A DNA stretch of 64,000 bases from Panagrolaimus kolymaensis (Eukaryota; Nematoda; Chromadorea; Rhabditida; Panagrolaimidae), in assembly GCA_028622995.1 (NCBI GenBank), contig JAJQJQ010000054.1:930001-994000 (forward strand), in the 5' to 3' direction. The notes under the pieces are model-generated. The model did not search any database, was not told the origin of the DNA, and saw nothing but the letters and a program-made list of their open reading frames with translations. The position numbers were made by a program, and so were the translations under genes. Of this stretch, positions 35,652 to 44,122 are shown piece after piece (positions within the stretch are counted from its first letter, which is position 1; each line of letters starts with the position of its first letter).

Positions 35652-37981
35652 ATGGCGTCATTTAATGCAACGAAGAAGAAAAAAAGTGGAGGAGGTTAGT
35701 TGGCCAACAGGTTTATATTTTATGGCATTTAGCGATGTGATTAAAAGAATTTTATTTTACAGAAACTTAAATTTAAAAAATCCCAAAATTTTAAATAAAA
35801 ATGGTTTTTTCTTTTATTTTTCATTTAATCTTTCTCTTTTTTATATATCTTTTTTCGCGCCTTAAATAAAAGCCTATTACGCTGCTATTTGCTTTTGTTT
35901 TTTCTCTCTTTCTTTCCTTTATTTACTTCAATTTATTTAAATAAAATTTTTCATCCATTAAAAAAAGCGAAAAAAAAATGGTGGCAATTTTTTTGTTTGA
36001 TGCCCTTTTAACTTAATATGTGTTTTCTTTTTGTTTTGTTTGGTAGTCATTTCATTTTTGAGCTTTTAAAGTTAATTATCTTAGCATCTTTTTTGTTGAT
36101 GGAGAAATGTGATGTTTGTTTTGATAGAATGAAGATGATGGAATTAGGTTGGAGGAATGGAGGGGGAGAGAAGGGTTTCAGATTACCGAATCCTCCAGTA
36201 ATCTTTTCTTTTTTGTTTTGAAAAAATAAAATAAAAAAACTAAATTAAGAAGAATGACTTTTTTAACTTCAAGCAAATATGTTAAAAAAATTCTAGAGTC
36301 TCGCTCGCAATGAAAATTATTTGATCTTGTATCCAAAACTTTTAATTAATTTTCTTTTAATTTTTGAGACTTTTTACTTTTTTGTTTTTAAAAAAGCTGA
36401 TTTTTAAAACTTTTTTCTTGCCTTTTTTTATATTATTATCAAACTTGTGAGATCTTCCATAATTTTTTTGCCACGAGGCTCTATGGCACTTACATAATTT
36501 CTTTGGCTTACTTCCTAAAAAAATACTTTTGTAAATAACCTTTTTCTTTTTCTTCTGGACTTCTTATTTTTTTTCCAACGACTTTTTAAAAGAAAATAAA
36601 GATGTAGTCTTGTTGAGCCCCTTTTTTTGTCTCTAGTTTCATTTTTTAATTGACTATAAAAAATAAATATTTTTACGCGAAATAAAATTAATTTTCTAAT
36701 GGTTTTTTATTTATAAATTTTATTAATTTCTTTTTTAGGCCTTATTTATTATTTAAAAAACACATTTAAAAAAATCAGTCAAAATAGTTGTGTTAGCTTC
36801 AGCAACCATTCCAGCTGCGGCGGCGGGTTCGGGTCCAACCACCACCGCCGCAACCATATCCCCTGGAGGAGGAGGAGGAGTTGAACCCGAACCTGCTTCA
36901 CTTAATGCTGGACCTCCTTCATCTTCCGAACGTTCTTCAACTCCATCAAGTTTACGAAATAAAACTTCGGTGGTTATTAATCCAGACACCGGAGATTATC
37001 GAGTAGCATTTTTTGGTGCTGGTGGAGTTGGAAAATCTTCCATTGTTCAACGATTTGTTAATGGAACCTTTAGTGATAATTATGTTCCAACTATTGAAGA
37101 TACTTATCAACAGGTAAAAAAATTATAAATAAATAAAATGAATAAAAGCGTTGTTGAAATTTTTATTGTTTGCTTTTTGCACACAAAAATTTTCTCTCCC
37201 TCTTTTCCCCATTTTTTTTTTCGTACGTTGAAAAGACGTAAAGCATGCGTCGCATTGCATCGCCCTCTTGGCTTAGTGGCAGAGCGTTGGTCTTGTAAAC
37301 CAAAGGTCACTGGTTCGATTCCAGTAGGGGGCAATTTTCTTTTTTCATTTTTTTCGATTTTTTTTAAATCTCAAATTATTTAAAACTAATTAAATTTATT
37401 CCAAAAAATTTTTAGTATCCATTTTTTAACTTAATTTAAAAAAATTTCTTTCAGGTGATAAGTTGTAATCAAAAAAATGTATGTACTTTACAAATAACTG
37501 ACACAACTGGAAGCCATCAATTTCCTGCAATGCAAAGACTTTCTGTTTCCAAAGGCCATGCTTTTGTTTTAGTTTATTCAGTAACCAGCCGACAATCTTT
37601 GGAGGAATTAGGTCCCATTGTAATGATGTTGAAGGAAGTTAAAGGGAATGAATTGGCTGAAGCACCAATTATGTTAGTTGGAAATAAAAAAGATGAAAGT
37701 CATGTAAGTTTTTTTTTCTGGAAAAAATAAAATTAATGCAAATTTCAAATTCTAAAAAAAAGTTTTTTTTATTTTAGCGCCGAGAAGTTCAATATGAAAC
37801 AGGCGAAAAATTAGCATCTCGATGGGGAACAGGATTTGTAGAAACTTCAGCAAAAAATAATGAAAATATTATTGAATTATTTAAAAAACTTTTAGCAATG
37901 GAAAAAAAGAGACAATTAGCTTTAACTATGAATGATAGCGAAGAAAAAGGAAATAGCAAAAAGAAATGCTTGATTATGTAA
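35652..37981 (+). CDS. drn-1: DIRAS-type Ras-like small GTPase with long N-terminal extension
   Basis: Exons 35652-35694 (tentative), 36779-37113, 37455-37703 and 37778-37981; 276 residues. The G domain is complete: G1 GAGGVGKS, switch [10 protein letters not shown]3 DTTGSH (instead of DTAGQ), G4 NKKD, G5 ETSAKN, and a C-terminal polybasic stretch with CAAX box CLIM for prenylation. [27 protein letters not shown] and [13 protein letters not shown] are diagnostic of DIRAS (C. elegans drn-1). The DTTG change gives the low GTPase activity known for this family. An Ala/Pro/Gly-rich disordered extension of about 80 residues precedes the G domain and has no Met, so an upstream start exon is required. 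The frame 35652-35694 ([14 protein letters not shown]) has a good ATG and a gttagt donor of matching phase 1, but its link to the acceptor at 36777-36778 is inferred. Confidence 0.85.
37262..37333 (+). tRNA. tRNA-Thr (anticodon TGT)
   Basis: 72-nt cloverleaf. Acceptor stem GCCCTCT pairs with AGGGGGC, with discriminator A; D-arm GGCTTAGTGGCAGAGC; anticodon stem/loop TTGGTCTTGTAAACCAA with TGT in the loop; T-arm ACTGG-TTCGATT-CCAGT. The internal A box (TGGCTTAGTGG) and B box (GGTTCGATTCC) are intact, with a T run downstream (TTTTCTTTTTTC) as Pol III terminator. No intron. It lies in intron 2 of the drn-1-like gene in the same orientation. Confidence 0.95.
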
Positions 37982-38615
37982 AAAAAAAATTTTTAGTCTG
38001 AATTAGTGCTTTTTTTGTTTATGTATTGCATTTTTTTTGCCTTTATTTTTTGATTGTTATGAATTTTTAAAAATAGTTTTAAATAAAAAAAACGGGAATA
38101 CATATTATATATAAATTTGGATATTAATGGCAGACAATAATTCGTTCCAAAATACAAAAAATACGCAGATAAAAAATAATAAAGAACTCAAAATTGGAGT
38201 AATTTTTTTATTTTTTTTAAAGCAAAAAACAAAAAAGTTGTTACTTTGTAATTATAAAATTTCAAATAATCTTTGTTAGAAAAAAGTTTTAATTTCAATG
38301 AAAAAAAAAAGAAAAACAAACAGGTAATTGGTCGAAATTTTTTTTATGTAATTAAGTTCCACAAACTCTAAGTTAAAAACAAAAAATTGAAAGAAACTCA
38401 ATCAAAGCAATCTTTTTGTTATTTACTAAATGATTCGTTTTTTTGGCGCGAACTCGAACATTCAAAAAAAAAATCAATCCTCACACTTCACTCACTTTTT
38501 TTTGAAAAGCAACAACAACACTTATTTTGAAACTTATTTTTTTGTTTTGTTGACTCCAATTTCTTCGAATTTGTAATTCGATTTCTGTATTATTATTTTT
38601 TTCTTCTCCACAAAA
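37982..38615. other. Intergenic, no gene seen
   Basis: 3' UTR and spacer of the GTPase gene. AT-rich with no further signal apart from an AAATAAA-type poly(A) signal near 38080. Confidence 0.4.
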
Positions 38616-39086
38616 ATGGCAAATTCATCGCATCAAAAATCCATAAATGATTTCTTAACTTCCCCTGTCGATGTGACTAAGCTCAAACCCTCAGAGCAGG
38701 CCTCTTCCTTCGGCCCGTCCAGCCCGGCCCGGCCCGCGGGCCGGGCCGAAAATTTTCAAAACGGGCCGGCCCGAGGCCGGGCCGGGCCGAACATTTTCAG
38801 CATAATAAAAAAAAACCAAAGGGGATACCAAGGCAAAAAAAATAGGGCCCGCGGGCCGGCCCAGGGCCGGGCCGGGCCCATTTTGGACGGGCCGAGGCCG
38901 GGCCGGGCCGGCAAAACCCGGCCCGTGGAAGAGGCCTGCCTCAGAGGCCATTGGATAAATTATGTCGCAAAACGAAAATTGTCGTTTGCAAGTTGCAACT
39001 TTTGCAAAGCTTTTTTTCTTCTCGTTTTTGATTCGTCTTCTTTCAACGCTTTTTTTTTTACGTTTATCAAATATCTATTGAAATAA
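38616..39086 (+). pseudogene. BED zinc-finger-like N-terminal fragment split by a MITE
   Basis: ATG 38616 begins MANSSHQKSINDFLTSPVDV, the style of start seen in hAT transposases (short polar leader ending in NDFL/DFF). After the inserted element (38697-38938) the sequence continues WINYVAKRKLSFASCNFCKA, resembling the aromatic plus CxxC half of a BED finger. With the element and one target copy removed the two halves are one frame apart (an in-frame TAA follows GAG GCC ATT GGA), so an indel must also be present. The His pair and the rest of a transposase are absent. Confidence 0.4.
38697..38938. mobile_element. GC-rich hAT-like MITE, 242 bp, 8-bp TSD
   Basis: Terminal inverted repeats CAGGCCTCTTCC...GGAAGAGGCCTG are flanked by a perfect 8-bp target duplication CCTCAGAG (38689-38696 and 38939-38946). 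The inside consists almost entirely of permutations of GGGCCGGGCC on both arms, around a short AT-rich centre (about 38795-38850). Its GC content contrasts with the surrounding AT-rich DNA. No coding capacity; the open frames across it are Gly/Pro/Arg/Ala artefacts. The 8-bp duplication and CA..TG ends fit hAT-superfamily mobilisation. Confidence 0.9.
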
Positions 39087-39115
39087 TTATATGTATTTAT
39101 TTTTTAGTTATCACG

Positions 39116-40432
39116 ATGAATATCAACGCTGCCGATCGTCTTACAACTGATTCAACTTTTGCTCAAAAAATGGCATCAATCGCCGCAACAATTGAAATGT
39201 ATCAAAGAAAACTTGAAGATAGTGAAAATAAATTGGAAAATGCTGAATTTTTATTTCAAATTGAAAATGTATGATTGCTTTTAACTTTTGGTAAACATTC
39301 CATTAACAAATCCCATGGTTTTAGGTTCAAAAAGAAAAAGCTCTTCTTCGATGCAAAGAATTTAAAAAGTATGTGAAACAGCTTGAAGTTGAACTTAGGA
39401 ATTCATATGCAATCGATGATGCTCAAGCGGCAATGGTTTGTTTTTGTTTAGTTTCCTTCTTTATTAATAGCTATGATTGTTTTTTTAGATTTCAACAATG
39501 GGGCAACAAGCTGCTGAAAAAGATCGAATTATCGCTGAATTTCAAAGGAAACAAGAAGAGGTTGATAAAGAAAAAGAAACACTTGAAGGTCAGCTTGCTG
39601 CAATGAAAATGAAATATGAACCTCTTGTTATCAAAAAACTTGTGCAGCGAGGAAATGAATGGGAAGCTTACTTTTCAACGGATGAAATTGAACAACAATC
39701 GAAACTTCTTTGTACGACCGAAAGAGACGAACACAAGTTATTCATCAATAATCAACTGATTACCAAAAAATTGGTCCTTGATGGAATACTCAAAGTAGAT
39801 ATTTATCGTTCATATCAAATTTTATTTGAAGATCATCGAACTTTTATTTCTCGTTTGCTTAAACACGTTGATTCATGTAATCTTTCCGAGCTGTTCATTC
39901 ATCGTCAAAATCTTTCATGGAAGGAATATGAAAAACTTGTTTCTGCTGGAAATGTCAAAATTCTCTGTTTTAAAAACGTTTATATTGAAAAACAAAATGG
40001 TACATTCGCTTCACTTGAAGATGTTTTGGAAAAGTTACCTAAAATTGAAGAATTTAGATGGTTAGTTTTCTTTGCTTTTATCTTTAACACATTTTACTCA
40101 TCTTTACTTTTTTTTAGCTCATTTGGTCGAGCTGATTCTATCCAACTTACTGCAGAAACCTTTGACAAGCTCCCAGCTTTGAAAAATCTTCAAGAATTCA
40201 AATTGTATGATATACATATAACTAAATTAAATTCTTTATCTTTTCTCGGTTTTGTGAAGGTAAACTTTATGGTTTTTGCTCAATTTATATTTATCATTTT
40301 TAGAAGCATCCTGACACTCATTTTCGACTTCATTTTCTTAATCAAATTTCTGAAGAACGAAGTAATCAAATCAAAGCTACCGCCGCAAAACTTCTAGAAG
40401 CTCATCCTGATAAAATTGAAATTATTACTTAA
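39116..40432 (+). CDS. Coiled-coil protein with the C-terminal half of the F-box-like family
   Basis: Five exons: 39116-39268, 39325-39435, 39489-40060, 40118-40259, 40304-40432; 368 residues. Residues 1 to about 120 are charged and heptad-like (AATIEMYQRKLEDSENKLEN; VQKEKALLRCKEFKKYVKQL; QEEVDKEKETLEGQLAAMK), predicting a coiled coil. From about residue 190 the family pattern appears (LSELFIHRQNLSWKEYEKLV, SAGNVKILCFKNVYIE, ASLEDVLEKLPKIEEFRW), then an exon-2-like part (SIQLTAETFDKLPALKNLQE) and a short exon 3 (HFRLHFLNQISEERSNQI). The last two introns have phases 2 and 0, exactly as in the F-box-like genes, supporting homology. The F-box-like motif is absent. The protein may pair through its coiled coil instead of docking to SKP1-type adaptors; inference. 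Confidence 0.75.
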
Positions 40433-40623
40433 ATTTCATCAAACATCGTTGTTTCAAATATATTTGTTTTTGTTTCTTTATTGTTATTTCTTGTTTTTTG
40501 TTTGTATTGCATAAATGTTTTTGCTTTTGATTTTTGTGTTTTAAAACACAATTTAAACTATCCATTGTTAAGCATACAAATCATCCTTCCTATTGACTTT
40601 GATAATGCTTCATGTGAAAGCTT

Positions 40624-41179
40624 AAAAAAATAAGGGAATAAGATCACAGGAATTAAATTCAATGATGCTGAAATTAAATATGATGATGGTTCAATTGTAC
40701 CGATTGAAAAAATCTTTTCACTTTTTTCAAAAATCAAAAGATTTGATTTGTAAGTTTTATTTAAAAAAGTTCTATGAAAGACATGCAAACGAACCAGTAA
40801 AGTTTAAGAAGATAAAACTCATTCATTTTTCAGTATCTTTATGCCCAATTCTTACTTCACATCAAATTCAGCCAAAAAAATTATTGAATGCAAACATTTT
40901 AATACCCTCGAAAGGTTCTTAATGAATTCAATCCCTGAAACATTTGGTTGCGAAACATTTTTTAAAGCTATCGGTGTTTGTAAATTTATTTAATGGTTTC
41001 CTTAATTTTAATAAAAAATTTTTTAGCAAAGACCCGAAATGCGAATTTATTTAACATTTGTGGATTCCCTTTCGGAAGATTACAAAAATTTGATTCGATC
41101 TTCTGGCAAAGCTGCAATTAAACATCTTTCGGAAAAAGAACGGCAGGATTTGATTTGGAATTGGAATATTAAATATTGA
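40624..41179 (+). pseudogene. 3' fragment of an F-box-like family gene
   Basis: Similarity begins abruptly near 40640 within late exon 1 (GIKFNDAEIKYDDGSIVPIE, FSLFSKIKRFDL), followed by donor 40750, exon 2 at 40834-40975 (FMPNSYFTSNSAKKIIECKH, CETFFKAIG) and exon 3 at 41027-41179 (DSLSEDYKNLIRSSGKAAIK, stop TGA). The upstream part of exon 1, including the F-box-like motif, is missing and a TAA lies just upstream in frame. It is closest to the gene at 48360, with the shared block DAEIKYDDGSIVPIEKIFSL and near-identical exon 2, and retains the 3' exon that gene has lost. Confidence 0.75.
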
Positions 41180-42047
41180 AATTGCAAATTGATCTAATCA
41201 TTGAACTTCTTTATTTACTATTACGCTTATCAAAAAAGCAGCCTCGCTTAAATTGTATTTCGGATGCCGTTTTTTCTTCCTTCGTTATTGGTTTTTTTCT
41301 TGCATTTTTTGTTTTCAAATATGTATTGTATTTTACAAAAACCAAATATAAATAATATTTCTACTTCTTTGAATTGCTAAAGTATTTATTTATTCGTCAA
41401 TGAATGAATAATAACAATATTTATTAGTAGCTATAAGCTGACAAACAACAAACACAAGCAATACATACGAAAATGGCAAAAAGTGGAATGTTTAAGAGAA
41501 ACTAATTTTAGACTGAAGCTTTGGCTGATTCCATACCATCCATCACACGGTAACACCTTTGCTTTAACAATTGTAAACAAAAAAATTGACATTTTTTATC
41601 GATAAAAAAATATGACGAAACTACAAATTTTGAAGCCTGATCATAAAATGTTTGCTTCTTAGTGAAAAAAATACACACAAAAAGTATTTTTATTTTTGCT
41701 TTGTTTTAAATATTTTATTTAACTTTTTTTCTTACTTTTTTGCTAACAAAATAAATATGTTTATCGAAATGCACTTTCATTAGTAAAGTGATTTACAACC
41801 TTTTAATTTAGTCACCGATTCAACAAAACTTTACTTTAATTACACTCGTTTTTCTAAAACATAAAAATCAAAATTTTTCAGAACAACACATAATGGATTG
41901 TGGCTACATAAAAAATTAAATAAATAAAGAATGATTAGTTGCTGATTTAAAAATAAAGAAAAAGAAAATGTTGAAATTAATTGCAATAAAATCGATCACA
42001 ACAAGAAACTTTTAATACTTTTTTTAATAACAACTTTATGCACAAAA
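41180..42047. repeat. Intergenic with a dispersed AT-rich element copy
   Basis: No gene supported. The core GAAACTACAAATTTTGAAGC lies at 41617-41636 and the TTTTAAATATTTTATTTAAC end at 41703-41722, as in the other copies. Confidence 0.45.
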
Positions 42048-42250
42048 ATGGGATACGGTACTTGGTTGATCATTATTGCGCCCTTCAATCTTCTCGAATA
42101 TTTGGTATACATAAAATTTTTTTATGGGACAATTAAATATCTTATTTTTCTTTTTTTAAAGAAAATTATTTTCATTCACAGCGAAATCCAAATGTGATTA
42201 AATTTAAAAACCATACGTCGTCAAATTTGCGAAAAAAATATCAAATTTGA
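42048..42250 (+). CDS. Candidate 41-residue two-exon small membrane protein
   Basis: ATG 42048 in a good context (caaaaATGgg) opens MGYGTWLIIIAPFNLLEYL to a donor at 42105; intron 42105-42181 has a pyrimidine-rich end and cacag acceptor. Exon 2 (42182-42250) gives RNPNVIKFKNHTSSNLRKKY and a stop (TGA). The product has one hydrophobic segment followed by a basic tail. Codon use and the phase-0 intron look real, but the length is short and no family is recognised. A further exon at 42372-42596 (VFYGKWRSFLPL, hydrophobic YIFYLELIKTIL) could be joined from within exon 2 using a weak donor. Confidence 0.35.
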
Positions 42251-44122
42251 TTTTTTTCATCTTCAATGAAGTCATTCCAAAAACAAATTTAAAATCATCT
42301 CATATTTATTTATACCTCAAAATCTTTGACTTAAATATTTATGCTTTTATCTTTATTTTTTTCCTGTCAGGGTGTTTTACGGTAAATGGAGATCGTTTCT
42401 ACCTTTAAACTCTTATCTTCGAAATAATAATAAATTTTGGATGGTTAGTTTCTTACCATGTGTATACATATTTTATTTGGAACTAATCAAGACTATATTA
42501 AAAGTAAATTATTCTTTATTTGCTTCAACCAAATATAAAAAGATTTTTTTCTGGTTTAAAAAGTTTTACAAAAATCGAAAGAAAGAAGACAATTAAAATA
42601 TTCAAAATATTAAAAAAAATATGTTTTTTTTAGGAAAATAAAATGCCCGACTTTTTTCTTCAAAAAATGTAATATGGCCAAACTACAAATGTTGTTGTTT
42701 GATTTTAAAATATTTTTTAGCTAACGACCAATCTTGCTTGCTTTTCAATGAAAAATAAAAATCCATTTTGTCTATTTTTTTATTACTTTTTTTTCTTAAC
42801 TTTTTTAGAATATTTAATTAATTTTTATTTTTATTATAAATATAAAAGCAAAGCAAGCAACTAGAAAAAAATTTTAATTTTGTATTTTACAAAAAGTTTA
42901 GCAAAATTTTGCAACAAAAGCTGCATTTAAAAAAAATCCGTTTTTATATGTGTTTTTACTCTTTTTGTACCTAAGTAAGCAAAAAGACTGTATAAAAGAA
43001 AAATTAAAAAAATCAAACGATAAATACTTTCTCACGGTAAAAAAAAAAATAAACCACGGAACCACTTTGATGTAACTAACTGATGCAACGTTTCAAAAAA
43101 AAAGAGAAGATAAATTTCTTCAAGATCAAAGAAAATACCTCACAAAAAACTTTCCAGGATATGCAAATTTTTCACTTGAAACTTTCTATGAACTTGCTAC
43201 ATTTATATTTTATTTTTTTATGGGTGATGGAAGGGAATTTATAAATGTTAGAATACTATGAATCTAATGCATAAATATTTGAAAAAAAATTATATTCATT
43301 TCATGGTTATTTAAAAAATAATCTTTTTTATAACTTTCTTGTATGTTTAAGAATTCATGATCAACGCCTTTTCATTATCATATTTGAAACAAAATTCTTT
43401 CTAATTCAACGACTGTTTTTATTTTTTTTTTCAATAAAAAGAATTATAAATATGTATGTAAAAAGTTGTATCTTTTTTGATGTCCACCAAAATTATGGCA
43501 GTACTTTTTCAAAAAAATAAAAAAAGCTTAACAAAAATAAAAGAAAAATAAATAAAATATTCAAAACGAATATTAAACATTTTTCTTTATTCGTTTAAAA
43601 TATCGACTTTTTATTAACGCTGAAACAATAAAACATTGAAACTACAAATTTTGTTGTTTGATATAAACAATTTTCTTCGCTAAATATGAAAGTTGTTGGT
43701 TTTAGAAGTAAAAAATATCGATTTTACTTACAATTTTCGTAGTGATTTACAGATTTTTTTTGAATATTTTATTTAATTTTTGTTGGTTTTTTCTGTTTAT
43801 GAAGGAATTATATAACAAGAAAAAGAGAAATGCCAGACAACATTATGTAAAAATGTAATTTTTTTGTTTTTATTTTTTCATAGGTTTTTAGATTTTTTTA
43901 ATATTCTTGAAGAATACGGATTTTCAAAACAAATTTGATTGATGTTTATGAATTCCCATCCAGTTTAGAAAACAATAGTTAAAATAAATTTATAATAATA
44001 AATCCAACAAAAAAAATGTTGTTTTTAAGCGAAAGTTTATTTTTCTGGTCCAAAAAAATTTAAGCACCTATAAAATAAAAATAGAAAATATAATTCATCC
44101 ATTTTTTGGTTTCTTCCTTTAT
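42251..44122. repeat. Intergenic with two dispersed AT-rich element copies
   Basis: Two copies of the element: about 42592-42820 (core 42680-42700, AAACTACAAATGTTGTTGTTT) and 43551-43774 (core 43639-43660). The latter has the clearest termini, AATAAAATATTCAAAA at the left and TTTTGAATATTTTATT at the right, exact reverse complements. One frame at 42372-42596 could be coding but is unsupported. Confidence 0.5.
43551..43774. repeat. Best copy of dispersed palindromic AT-rich element
   Basis: 224 bp with terminal inverted repeats AATAAAATATTCAAAA / TTTTGAATATTTTATT and a central AAACTACAAATTTTGTTGTTTG (43639-43660), itself an imperfect palindrome (AAAC..CAAA..TTTG..GTTT). Six further copies lie in intergenic DNA near 1239-1450, 3682-3908, 4200-4412, 14377-14560, 41617-41723 and 42592-42820. 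No coding potential. Either a very AT-rich MITE or a family of structured non-coding units. Confidence 0.5.

Noticed and set aside
36753..36989. Minus-strand frame opposite the GTPase extension
   Set aside because: It mirrors the Pro/Gly/Ala-rich coding exon on the plus strand, which continues in frame into a complete Ras domain.
37107..37334. Minus-strand frame across the tRNA
   Set aside because: Overlaps tRNA-Thr and intron sequence; a familiar spurious tRNA-antisense translation.
38691..38951. Gly/Pro/Arg/Ala-rich frames on both strands
   Set aside because: They are translations of the GGGCCGGGCC repeats of the MITE at 38697-38938, bounded by its target duplication.
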